Part shown: piece by piece, positions 6,503-13,781 of the stretch | Layout: the number at the start of each line of letters is the position of its first letter | Position numbering within the stretch: the first letter of the stretch is position 1 | Assembly (NCBI GenBank): GCA_947623765.1 | Contig: CANQIG010000006.1 | Location: 1-20,868 of the forward strand | DNA: 20,868 bases | Reading direction: 5' to 3' | From: an uncultured Clostridia bacterium | Lineage (GTDB): Bacteria; Bacillota; Clostridia; Oscillospirales; Acutalibacteraceae | The notes under the pieces: generated by a model | The model's database searches: none | Told to the model about the DNA's origin: nothing | What the model saw: the letters and a program-made list of their open reading frames with translations, nothing else | Program-made: the position numbers and the translations under genes

Positions 6503-7708
6503 TCAAAGCTTTTCGACGATCGCTTTCGTATCGCGGGCGATGACAAGCTCTTCGTTCGTCGGGATCACATAGACCGCGACCTTGCTGTCCTCAGCCGAGA
6601 TCTTCTTCTCCACCCCGTGGACGCCGCGGTTGGCGTCGCTGTCAAACTTGATGCCGAGGTAATCCATATTGGTGCAGATCCGCTCGCGGAGCGCGTCCTG
6701 GTTCTCGCCGAGGCCCGCCGTAAAGACGATGGCGTCGACGCCGTTCAGCGCGGCAGCGTACTGGCCGATGAACTTCTGGATCTGATAGACCAGCATCTCG
6801 TGCGCGAGGATCGCGCGCGGATTGCCCTCCCGCTCCGCCTTCGTCACGTCGCGGTCGTCGCTGGAGACGCCGGAAATACCGAGCAGGCCGGACTTCTTGT
6901 TGAAGAGGTCGGAGAGCTGAGACGGCGTGAGGTTCTCCTGCTCCGCGATAAACGTGACGACCGAGGGATCGAGCGTTCCGGTGCGCGTGCCCATCATAAA
7001 GCCGTCGAGCGGGGTGAGGCCCATGCTGGTGTCGATGACCTTGCCGTCCTTGATCGCGGCGATGGAGGAGCCGTTGCCGATGTGGCAGGTAATGACCTTC
7101 ATGTCCTTCAGGTCCTTCCCCATCAGTTCCGCAAGGCGGTGGCTGACATAACGATGGGAAGTTCCGTGGAAGCCGTAGCGGCGGATCTTATATTTCTCAT
7201 AATACTCATAGGGAACGGCGAACATATACGCCTTCGGCGGCATCGTCGAATGGAAGGCGGTGTCAAACACGACGACCTCCGGGACCTTCTCGCCGAAGAC
7301 CTCGATGCAGGCGCGGATGCCCTGCACATGGGCGCTGTTGTGGAGCGGAGCAAGCGGGATCAGGCTCTCGATGCCCTCGATGACCTTCTCGTCCACGAGA
7401 ACGGATTCGCTGAAGATCGAACCGCCCTGAACGATGCGGTGGCCGATGGCTGCGACTTCGCTGAGCTCCTTGATGACGCCGACTTCGCTGTCGAGCAGCG
7501 CGTTTTTGACCTGCTGGAACGCCTCGGTGTGGTTTTTCATCTCCACTTCGAGATGGCGCTCGCGGCCGTCCGCGGTCTTGTGACCGAAGATGCCCATCGG
7601 AAGACCGATTTTCTCGCAGTTGCCTTTGGCGAGCATCTGCTCGTTGTCCATGTCGATGAGCTGATACTTCAGCGAAGAGCTGCCGGCGTTGATGACTAGA
7701 ATTTTCAT
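6503..7708 (-). CDS. ackA: Acetate kinase
   Basis: The 401-residue protein converts acetyl phosphate and ADP to acetate and ATP, the energy-yielding last step of acetate fermentation. In reverse, with phosphotransacetylase, it activates acetate. It is cytoplasmic and usually a homodimer. Family signatures are all present: MKILVINAGSSSLKY at the N-terminus, GHRIVQGG, FDTAFHSTMP, HIGNGSSIAA, GTRTGTLDPS and FTAGLGEN. The length is normal. The start is ATG with AGGGGG upstream; an in-frame extension to 7834 runs into the divergent promoter region and lacks family similarity. No phosphotransacetylase gene lies beside it. The divergent neighbour tmcAL also uses acetate. Confidence 0.97.
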   Translation of the reverse strand: MKILVINAGSSSLKYQLIDMDNEQMLAKGNCEKIGLPMGIFGHKTADGRERHLEVEMKNHTEAFQQVKNALLDSEVGVIKELSEVAAIGHRIVQGGSIFSESVLVDEKVIEGIESLIPLAPLHNSAHVQGIRACIEVFGEKVPEVVVFDTAFHSTMPPKAYMFAVPYEYYEKYKIRRYGFHGTSHRYVSHRLAELMGKDLKDMKVITCHIGNGSSIAAIKDGKVIDTSMGLTPLDGFMMGTRTGTLDPSVVTFIAEQENLTPSQLSDLFNKKSGLLGISGVSSDDRDVTKAEREGNPRAILAHEMLVYQIQKFIGQYAAALNGVDAIVFTAGLGENQDALRERICTNMDYLGIKFDSDANRGVHGVEKKISAEDSKVAVYVIPTNEELVIARDTKAIVEKL

Positions 7709-7769
7709 GATGAACCCCCTAAAACTTTGAAAACGGCAGTCGAAACGCAGAAAAAAATCAACGCGCGGC

Positions 7770-7798
7770 TTGCCAGATTCTCCAAGATGCGGTATGAT
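7770..7798 (+). promoter_or_regulatory. Promoter of tmcAL
   Basis: TTGCCA (7770-7775), 17 nt, TATGAT (7793-7798), about 50 nt upstream of the start codon at 7850. A second TATAAT at 7808-7813 lacks a matching -35. Confidence 0.55.
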
Positions 7799-7805
7799 AT
7801 GTACC

Positions 7806-7834
7806 AGTATAATACAAATCTCCGAAAAATGCAA
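7806..7834 (-). promoter_or_regulatory. Possible promoter of ackA
   Basis: Minus-strand TTGCAT (7829-7834), 17 nt, TATACT (7806-7811). The -35 is weak. It lies beside the plus-strand promoter at 7770-7798 and within the tmcAL leader, so the two transcripts would start in overlapping DNA. Confidence 0.45.
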
Positions 7835-7849
7835 GGAGTTTCACGAAAA

Positions 7850-9058
7850 ATGGCTCTGAAAAAAGCAATTTCCGGCGTCGTTTGCGAGCTGGACCCGCCG
7901 CATAACGGCCATCGGTATCTTTTTGAGCGGGCAAAATTCTCGGGCGCGGCGCTCATCGCGGTCATGAGCGGCAATTTCGTCCAGCGCGGCGCTGCGGCTG
8001 TCCTTGACAAATGGAACCGCAGCCGCATCGCGCTCTCCATGGGTGCAGATCTCGTCGTGGAACTGCCGGTCCCGTGGGCGGTCTCGACGGCGGAGCGCTT
8101 CGCTGTGGGCGGCGTCGCCCTGCTCGATGCGCTGCACGCGGACACCGTCGTCTTCGGCAGCGAATGCGGAGACGCCGAAGCGCTGCAGCGCGTCGCGGAC
8201 TGCCTGCTCTCCCCCGCCTTTTCGGAAACGTTGCGCCCGCTCCTGCAAAACGGGAGCTCCTTTGCCGCCGCGCGCCAGACCGCCGTCGAAAAGCTGCTCG
8301 GCGCTTCTTCCGGCGCGCTGCTCGCCGAGCCGAACAACATCCTCGGCGTCGAATACTGCAAGGCCATCCGGACCCTCGGCGCGGACCTGACCGCCGAGAC
8401 TGTCCGCCGCCTCGGCGCGGCACACGATGGTTCTAAACCGGAAGCGCCCTTCGCTTCCGCCTCTTGGATACGCTCGCAAGATCATACCGGCGCGGACCTC
8501 TCCGCGTTTGTCCCCGAGGAGACGCTCCGGGCGATCCAAAAAGAAAAAGAGGCCGGACATTATCCGGCCTCCCTGCAACATCTCGACCGCGCGATCCTCG
8601 CGCACCTGCTCACGGTCGACGCGGAAATGCTCCGCCGCGTCCCGGACGTCTCCGAAGGGTTGGAGCATCGGATCCTCGAAGCCGCAAGAACCGCGGAAAA
8701 CGTTACCGCACTCTGCGACTTTGTAAAAACGAAGCGGTACAGCCACGCCCGCATCCGCCGGATCGTGCTGTCCGCGTTTCTCGGCCTCACGAACGACCTT
8801 CCAGCACTTCCGCCGTATATCCGCATACTCGGCATGACAGAAACGGGCGCTTCGCTGCTGGAAAAGGCCGCGCTGCCCATCCTGGCGCGCGCCGTGGACG
8901 CGAAGACGCTCGGTGGTGGCGCCGCCCGCGTCCTCTCCCTCGAATCGCGCGGGGACGACCTCTATTCCCTCTGCACCGAGCCGCGCCGCCAGGCGGGCCT
9001 GACCTTCACCGAAAAGCTCACCCGCTTTTCCAAACCGGATGGACCCGCAGCCCAATGA
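7850..9058 (+). CDS. tmcAL: tRNA(Met) cytidine acetate ligase (TmcAL/YlbM family)
   Basis: The 402-residue protein belongs to the nucleotidyltransferase-like family of Bacillus YlbM (TmcAL). That enzyme uses acetate and ATP to make acetyl-adenylate and acetylates the wobble cytidine (N4) of elongator tRNA-Met. The N-terminal adenylyltransferase fold carries the HxGH-type motif PPHNGH at residues 16-21. It also has SGNFVQRG (40-47), the KWNRSRIALSMGADLVVELP segment in pieces near 54-73, and PNNILGVEYCKA and SWIRSQ in the middle. The C-terminal half is helical, as in the family, and the length is close to the Bacillus protein. The ATG at 7850 is preceded by AAGGAG at a rather long 11 nt. Codons upstream of it look non-coding. 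Confidence 0.9.
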   Translation: MALKKAISGVVCELDPPHNGHRYLFERAKFSGAALIAVMSGNFVQRGAAAVLDKWNRSRIALSMGADLVVELPVPWAVSTAERFAVGGVALLDALHADTVVFGSECGDAEALQRVADCLLSPAFSETLRPLLQNGSSFAAARQTAVEKLLGASSGALLAEPNNILGVEYCKAIRTLGADLTAETVRRLGAAHDGSKPEAPFASASWIRSQDHTGADLSAFVPEETLRAIQKEKEAGHYPASLQHLDRAILAHLLTVDAEMLRRVPDVSEGLEHRILEAARTAENVTALCDFVKTKRYSHARIRRIVLSAFLGLTNDLPALPPYIRILGMTETGASLLEKAALPILARAVDAKTLGGGAARVLSLESRGDDLYSLCTEPRRQAGLTFTEKLTRFSKPDGPAAQ

Positions 9059-9081
9059 ACCGCCGACCGTCACAAACTCAT

Positions 9082-9513
9082 TCATTCGCTGAACGTGACG
9101 CCCAGCATCCGCTCGCTGTATTCGTGCTCCACGAGATAGACGATGTGCCCGAGGCTCCCTTCCCCTGCAAATCGCGTATAATCGAAGAAGTTTTCCGTAT
9201 GCGGCAGCCAGAGCAGTTCGTTTTCCTCGCCGTACACGTCGACCGGCCGTTTCAGCCTTCCAAACCAGATCTCCACGACGCAGTCGGCGTAGTCGTAGGA
9301 AAAATCCCCGAAGTGGCGCAGTTCGATGTCCTCCCGGGTGATGCCCGTTTCCTCGAACATCTCCCGGTAGGCCGCGTCCTCGCTGCTCTCGCCCGCCTCC
9401 CGCTTGCCGCCGACAAAGTTATAAAGGCCCAGATACGGCTGTTTTCTCCGCTTGCAGCAGAGCAGCTTCTCGCACGTCGGGTCGTACACGCCGATGATGT
9501 TGTACCGAATCAT
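9082..9513 (-). CDS. Nudix hydrolase
   Basis: The 143-residue protein has a complete Nudix box (GX5EX7REUXEEXGU) at about residues 35-57: GKREAGE, then RE, then EETGI. It therefore very probably hydrolyses a nucleoside diphosphate linked to another group, with Mg2+ bound by the box glutamates. The substrate cannot be told from sequence. The start is ATG with GGAGG about 7 nt upstream. It converges on tmcAL with only 23 bp between the stops and no hairpin there. The ilvE gene lies upstream on the same strand, separated by a hairpin. Confidence 0.88.
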   Translation of the reverse strand: MIRYNIIGVYDPTCEKLLCCKRRKQPYLGLYNFVGGKREAGESSEDAAYREMFEETGITREDIELRHFGDFSYDYADCVVEIWFGRLKRPVDVYGEENELLWLPHTENFFDYTRFAGEGSLGHIVYLVEHEYSERMLGVTFSE

Positions 9514-9533
9514 GGAACGCCTCCATAGACAAA

Positions 9534-9566
9534 GTGCCGGACAGTGGCAAATGCACTGCCCGGCAT
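9534..9566 (-). terminator. Likely terminator downstream of ilvE
   Basis: A 13-bp stem (arms 9534-9546 and 9554-9566, with one A-C mismatch or G-U pairs at the ends) and a 7-nt loop lie just after the ilvE stop. The minus strand then reads CTTTGTC, a poor U-run, so termination may be partial and the Nudix gene may be read through from ilvE. No separate promoter for that gene is visible. Confidence 0.55.
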
Positions 9567-9577
9567 CCTTTCTTTCT

Positions 9578-10648
9578 TTATTTTACCTCGACGGTCCAGC
9601 CGAGTTCATCCACGACCTTGCCGGTCTGGATCCCGGTCACCGTGTCGTAGAGCTTCTGGCTGACAGGCCCGATCCCGCCGTCCGCGATCGTCATGACGTC
9701 GTTCTCGTACCGCAGCGCGCCGACCGGGGAGATGACCGCCGCCGTGCCGCTGCCCCAGCATTCCTCGAGCGCGCCGGTGCGCGCCGCCTCGACCAGCTCG
9801 TCGACCGAGATCCGGCGTTCTTCCACATCCATGCCCCAGTGCTTGCACAGGTCGATGCAGGAAGCGCGGGTGACGCCGGGCAGGATGGAACCCGTCAGCA
9901 TCGGCGTGACGACCTTGCCGTTGATCTTGAAGAAGATGTTCATCGCGCCGACTTCCTCGATGTACTTGCGCTCCACACCGTCAAGCCAGAGGACCTGCGA
10001 ATAGCCCTCGTCGTGCGCTTTCACCTGCGCCGCAAGGCTCGCGACATAGTTGCCGCCGGTCTTCGCCTCGCCGATACCGCCGCGCACCGCGCGCACATAA
10101 TCGTCCTCGATCCAGATCTTCACCGGATCGAGACCGCTCTCGTAGTACGCGCCGGAGGGAGACAGGATAATGATGAACTTATAGGTATTCGACGGGCGGA
10201 CGCCGAGGAACGGGTCCGTCGCGATGATGAACGGGCGGATGTAGAGCGACGTGCCCGGCGCGGTCGGGATCCAATCCCGATCGACGGAGACGATCGTCTT
10301 GATCGCGTTCAGGAAGTCGTCCTCCGGAACGGGCGGGATGCAGAGCCGCCGGTTGGAGTTGTTCGCGCGCTCGATGTTCTTATTCGGGCGGAACAGAAGG
10401 ATGCGGCCATCCTCCGTCTTATAGGCCTTGAGGCCCTCGAACATCTCCTGCCCGTAATGGAAGACCATCGCGGAGGGTTCCAGAGAAATGCTCTGGTACG
10501 GAACGACCGCCGGGTCGTGCCAGCCCTTCTCGGTGCTATACTCCATGATATACATATGATCGGTAAAGATCTTTCCGAAGCCCAGCTTGGACTGATCCGT
10601 CGGTTTCGTTTTCGGTGTTTTGGTACGCTCGATCCTGATTTCCTGCAT
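9578..10648 (-). CDS. ilvE: Branched-chain amino acid aminotransferase
   Basis: The 356-residue fold-type IV PLP enzyme moves amino groups between glutamate and the keto acids of leucine, isoleucine and valine. Its length and N-terminal extension match the larger BCAT form. Lys196 in GEAKTGGNY is the expected PLP lysine. EMFEGLKAY near residue 68, the EEVGAMNIFF segment, TGSILPGVTR and GTAAVISPVG (phosphate and cofactor binding) are typical. The ATG start has an AAAGAAG ribosome site at a long spacing. A near-consensus promoter lies at 10697-10725. It stands alone, not in an ilv operon. Confidence 0.95.
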   Translation of the reverse strand: MQEIRIERTKTPKTKPTDQSKLGFGKIFTDHMYIMEYSTEKGWHDPAVVPYQSISLEPSAMVFHYGQEMFEGLKAYKTEDGRILLFRPNKNIERANNSNRRLCIPPVPEDDFLNAIKTIVSVDRDWIPTAPGTSLYIRPFIIATDPFLGVRPSNTYKFIIILSPSGAYYESGLDPVKIWIEDDYVRAVRGGIGEAKTGGNYVASLAAQVKAHDEGYSQVLWLDGVERKYIEEVGAMNIFFKINGKVVTPMLTGSILPGVTRASCIDLCKHWGMDVEERRISVDELVEAARTGALEECWGSGTAAVISPVGALRYENDVMTIADGGIGPVSQKLYDTVTGIQTGKVVDELGWTVEVK

Positions 10649-10696
10649 GATGCGCTACACTTCTTTCAAGCGGTCTCTGCCGCATATATTTTTCTC

Positions 10697-10725
10697 ATTA
10701 TAGCACGGAAGCGGGGATTTTGCAA
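10697..10725 (-). promoter_or_regulatory. Promoter of ilvE
   Basis: Minus-strand TTGCAA (10720-10725), 17 nt, perfect TATAAT (10697-10702), preceded by TG as an extended -10. It lies about 50 nt upstream of the ilvE ATG. No T-box or other long leader fits between. Confidence 0.8.
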
Positions 10726-10797
10726 GTTTCATGCACGAAAATTGCAGGGGACATTCGACGAAGTTCTTTCCCCCCATCCCGCGGATTTTATGCCGTG

Positions 10798-12129
10798 TCA
10801 CGAGATTTGCACGCGAAGTCCCTTGGGAAGCCGATTTTTGAGCACCCCGTCCGACGCTTTCCCAAAGCCCATCGTCACGCCCTCGACTGCAGCGGCAGCG
10901 TAACCGCGCTGCAGATCCGCGGCGATCTCCTCCCCCCGGAGAAACGCCGCCGCGCGCGGATCGTCGAACGAGAGCGAAAGCACATTCCGAATCGTCTCCG
11001 GCCTGTGCGCCATAAAAGCGCCGTGCAGCGGTTCCAATCGGTTCTTCTTGACCTCGGCAAACTCACACCCCGCGCGCACGATCCGCAGGCCGGAAAGCTC
11101 CGGCACCGCATCGGGCAGCAGCAGGATCTTATCCCCCACACGGAGAAGATCTCCCGGCGCGTCGAGAAAGAGCGCACTGTATAGCTCCTCCGCGCCGTCC
11201 AAGCCGGAAGTCGACACAGAACCTTTCGTATTCATGCTCTCCACAGTGCACGGCCCGTCTTTTCGCCGCATCCGCGCGGCAAAATGGCCTTCCCCGCCGT
11301 CCATCGGAAAGACGCGCACGGCGTCCATCCCAAACGCTCTCCGCCCGAAGGAGACATCCGGCGTCTCCAATTCAAAGTCGCCGTTCTCCCGGAGAAAACG
11401 CTCCACGACCCCCTCGTTTTCTTCGAGAGAAAACGTACAAGTCGAATAGACCAGCACGCCGCCCGGGCGAACACACGACGCGGCACTCTGCAGAATGGCG
11501 CTCTGCCGCTTCACGCAGGCCAGAACGTGCTCCTCGCTCCACGCCCGGACAGCCTCCTCATCCCGTCGGAACATTCCTTCCCCGGAACACGGGGCATCGA
11601 CGAGCACGCGGTCAAAAAAGCCGGGAAAGCGTTCCGCGAGGCGCTCCGCCGAAACGCAGGAGACGACGGCGTTGCGCACGCCCATCCGCTCCAGATTCGA
11701 CGCAAGCACCAAGGCGCGGTTCGGGACGATCTCGTTCGCCCAAAGCAGCCCGGTATCCCGTGTGAGCGCCGCGATCTGCGTGGATTTGCCGCCCGGCGCG
11801 GCGCACAGGTCCAGCACCCGCTCCCCGGGCTGGGGATCGAGCAGCGTCACCGCAGAGCTCGCGGAAGGTTCCTGTGCGTAAAATGCCCCTGCATGGTATA
11901 GCGGGAAGGACGACATCCGAACGCCGGCGGGCGCCTCGAACGACAGCGAAGAAAACGGCGTCCGCGCGGATGGAAACGGCAGCGTGCGGAACAGCGTATC
12001 CGCGTCGCATTTGAGCGGATTCAGGCGAATGCCGCGGCGGTGCGGCTCCGAATAGCAGGCGAGGAACGCGGGAAACTCCGCGCCGAGCAACTTCTGCATT
12101 CTACTTAGAAAACGGGCGGGCAAGTCCAA
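10798..12129 (-). CDS. rsmF: RsmF/NSUN-family RNA cytosine-C5 methyltransferase
   Basis: I place the start at TTG 12129 because GGAGGG lies exactly 7 nt upstream. The product begins MDLPARFLSRMQKLLG, like the family; the nearby ATG at 12144 has no ribosome site. The 443-residue protein has the SAM-binding motif APGGKST (111-117) and motif IV DAPCSGEGMF with Cys181. Motif VI YSTCTF holds Cys231, the expected nucleophile of m5C RNA methyltransferases. A GEGHFAARM strand follows. The C-terminal RsmF/PUA-like region includes AHRPETIRNVLSLS and the GFGKASDGVLKNRLPKGLR end. It probably methylates 16S rRNA during 30S assembly. Confidence 0.9.
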   Translation of the reverse strand: MDLPARFLSRMQKLLGAEFPAFLACYSEPHRRGIRLNPLKCDADTLFRTLPFPSARTPFSSLSFEAPAGVRMSSFPLYHAGAFYAQEPSASSAVTLLDPQPGERVLDLCAAPGGKSTQIAALTRDTGLLWANEIVPNRALVLASNLERMGVRNAVVSCVSAERLAERFPGFFDRVLVDAPCSGEGMFRRDEEAVRAWSEEHVLACVKRQSAILQSAASCVRPGGVLVYSTCTFSLEENEGVVERFLRENGDFELETPDVSFGRRAFGMDAVRVFPMDGGEGHFAARMRRKDGPCTVESMNTKGSVSTSGLDGAEELYSALFLDAPGDLLRVGDKILLLPDAVPELSGLRIVRAGCEFAEVKKNRLEPLHGAFMAHRPETIRNVLSLSFDDPRAAAFLRGEEIAADLQRGYAAAAVEGVTMGFGKASDGVLKNRLPKGLRVQIS

Positions 12130-12219
12130 CAGTAAACCCTCCATGAAGAATTTGACAGCTCCCCGCGCGCATAGAACCGAAAAGACCGGCAATAATACGC
12201 AGCGGAAGGGGTGATTACC

Positions 12220-12369
12220 TTGAATAACAGCAATTACAATTCCAACAGTTCCAAGAACAACGGCAATCCGAAGTCCGGAAACTCCAAGAACGGCAGCGAG
12301 CAGAATTCCTCCAACCGCAGCCAGAACCAGAACGGCGAAAACGGCAAGAACAAAGAGAACAACGACTAA
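12220..12369 (+). CDS. Asn/Ser-rich 49-residue micro-protein, unknown
   Basis: A TTG at 12220 is preceded by GGAAGGGG at good spacing and opens a 49-codon frame ending TAA at 12369. The product has 18 Asn, 10 Ser, 5 Gly and 5 Lys, with Met1, Tyr6 and Pro17 the only other non-charged, non-Gln exceptions. It has no hydrophobic core and must be disordered. A terminator follows within 15 nt. I do not recognise a family. By composition it recalls small spore-associated proteins of Firmicutes, but it lacks the alpha/beta SASP signature. A weak forespore-like promoter can be read upstream (GAATT, 17 nt, CATAGAA, 12148-12176). The ribosome site, stop and terminator make a real gene likely; the function is open. 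Confidence 0.6.
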   Translation: MNNSNYNSNSSKNNGNPKSGNSKNGSEQNSSNRSQNQNGENGKNKENND

Positions 12370-12381
12370 AACCCAGCAGCG

Positions 12382-12420
12382 AAAAAAGCAGGCGGCTATT
12401 CCCCGTCTGCTTTTTCTTTT
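12382..12420. terminator. Bidirectional terminator between the micro-ORF and yitT-like gene
   Basis: Stem AAAAAGCAGGCGG / CCGTCTGCTTTTT with one G-U pair and a short loop, followed by TTTTTCTTTTTT on the plus strand and A/T-rich on the other. The TAG stop of the minus-strand gene (12396-12398) lies inside the hairpin. Confidence 0.8.
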
Positions 12421-13346
12421 TTCATTCTCTTTTTGACGGAACGCAGCAGCTCCGAGATGGTCCGGTCGTCGGAGCGCGCGGACCGGAATCCCTCTCCCGT
12501 GATCTCGCCTGCGTCGCCGACCATGACGAACGCCTCCGGGTCCGTTTCCCGGACGATCGCGCTGATCCGCGCGACCTCGAAGCGGCGGACGGCACACAGG
12601 AGCATCTCCCCCTCGCGCTTCAAATAGCCGCCGCGCGACCGCAGAAACGTGACGCCGCGCTCCATTTCATCCAGGATGCGCTGTCCGATCTCCTCCGATC
12701 TCTCAGAGACGATGAAAAACAGCTTTCCGCTCCCCACATCGACGCCGTAGAGCACCGCGTCGATGATCTTTGTGGAAACAAAGACAAACACGCAGGCGTA
12801 GACGGCGCTCTCCAAGCTTTGAAAGACGAACGCGGAGGCGAGGATCACACAGCCGTCCGCGAAAAGCATCAGCTTCCCCATAGACAGAAAGCGCAGCCGC
12901 GCGTTCAGGACCCGCGCGATCATATCCGTGCCGCCCGTCGTCGCCCCTCGCATGAAGACCAGAGAGAGTCCAAGTCCCTCGCAGACGCCTCCGAGCAGCG
13001 TGTAGATCACAGGGTCCCCGTGGTAGGGGACCGCGACGATCCCCACCAGATCGATGGCGAGCGCATTCAGCGTGATCGCAGCCATCGATTTCGCGACCAG
13101 CTTATACCCGATCTCCAGTCCTGCCCAGAGGATGATCGGGATGTTGATGAGGAACACAACGGCGCCGATGGGCGTGCCAAAGACATAGTTCAGCATCGTC
13201 GCGACGCCCGTCACGCCGCCCGGCGCGATGTTGTTCGGCGCGGAAAAGCAGTTGACGCTGACGGCGTAGATCAGCGAACCCAGCGTCATCAGCAGGATGT
13301 CGAGCACAACCTCCCGCGCTTTTTTGCGGATCTTCCGTTCAATCAT
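12396..13346 (-). CDS. YitT family membrane protein (DUF161 + DUF2179)
   Basis: The 316-residue protein has about five hydrophobic segments in residues 12-200 with the family motifs SAPNNIAPGGVTGVA and RGATTGGTDMIA. A cytoplasmic DUF2179 domain (about 208-272) follows, with FIVSERSEEIGQRI, ERGVTFLRSRGGY and VRETDPEAFVMVGDA. These proteins sit in the cell membrane; their substrate is unknown. I choose ATG 13346 with GGAGGAG 10 nt upstream over a TTG 21 nt further. That ATG overlaps the end of mrnC by 8 bp, so translation is probably coupled and this is the last gene of the rplU operon. A charged tail (KKRMKKEKADGE) ends it in the terminator at 12382-12420. Confidence 0.85.
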   Translation of the reverse strand: MIERKIRKKAREVVLDILLMTLGSLIYAVSVNCFSAPNNIAPGGVTGVATMLNYVFGTPIGAVVFLINIPIILWAGLEIGYKLVAKSMAAITLNALAIDLVGIVAVPYHGDPVIYTLLGGVCEGLGLSLVFMRGATTGGTDMIARVLNARLRFLSMGKLMLFADGCVILASAFVFQSLESAVYACVFVFVSTKIIDAVLYGVDVGSGKLFFIVSERSEEIGQRILDEMERGVTFLRSRGGYLKREGEMLLCAVRRFEVARISAIVRETDPEAFVMVGDAGEITGEGFRSARSDDRTISELLRSVKKRMKKEKADGE

Positions 13347-13767
13347 GCTTCTCTGTCTCCTCCGCAAAATCGGCGATCGCCCGGAAAAAATCGAGGATCC
13401 GTTCCCTTTGCCCGGTCAGGTACAGATAACCGAACAGGCATTCCAGCGCGGTCGCCCCGTGATACGCCGCGACTTCGGCGTTCTTCGGCACATGGCCGAC
13501 ATGGGCGTTTCGTCCGCGCCGGCAGATATCCGCCTCGGTTTCGGTGAGCAGCGGCTCCAGGACACTGTGCAGCGCGCGCGACTGAAACGCGCAGTTGGAG
13601 AAAGAGACCCCTCGGCCGTGCAGCTTTTTGACGGGACAGTTTCCCGCACCGACAATATGTGTGCGCACGAGCAGTTCGTACACGCTGTCGCCCACATACG
13701 CCAGCGTCAGCGGGCTCATCTCCTGCACGGAAAGCCCGTCAGGTGCAAAAGAACGGATCGGCTCCAT
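13339..13767 (-). CDS. mrnC: Mini-ribonuclease III
   Basis: The 142-residue protein is a stand-alone RNase III catalytic domain without a dsRNA-binding domain, as in Bacillus Mini-III, which matures the ends of 23S rRNA. The segment LAYVGDSVYELLVR carries the catalytic Asp27 and Glu31. Glu109 in ATALECLFGYLYL matches the second acidic pair region. The ATG is 14 nt after the obgE stop, with GAGGAGAG between. It overlaps the next gene by 8 bp. Usually mrnC lies beside cysS; here it follows obgE, which keeps it in a ribosome-assembly operon. Confidence 0.9.
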   Translation of the reverse strand: MEPIRSFAPDGLSVQEMSPLTLAYVGDSVYELLVRTHIVGAGNCPVKKLHGRGVSFSNCAFQSRALHSVLEPLLTETEADICRRGRNAHVGHVPKNAEVAAYHGATALECLFGYLYLTGQRERILDFFRAIADFAEETEKHD

Positions 13768-13781
13768 GAGCGCTTCTCTCC

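Noticed and set aside
6488..7699. Long plus-strand frame opposite ackA
   Set aside because: It is antisense to a gene with all acetate kinase signatures; the His/Asp/Val-rich product is a codon shadow.
12130..12597. N-terminal extension of the rsmF frame
   Set aside because: The added Arg/Val-rich residues run through the Asn-rich ORF and a terminator, while the TTG at 12129 has a well-placed ribosome site and the family N-terminus.
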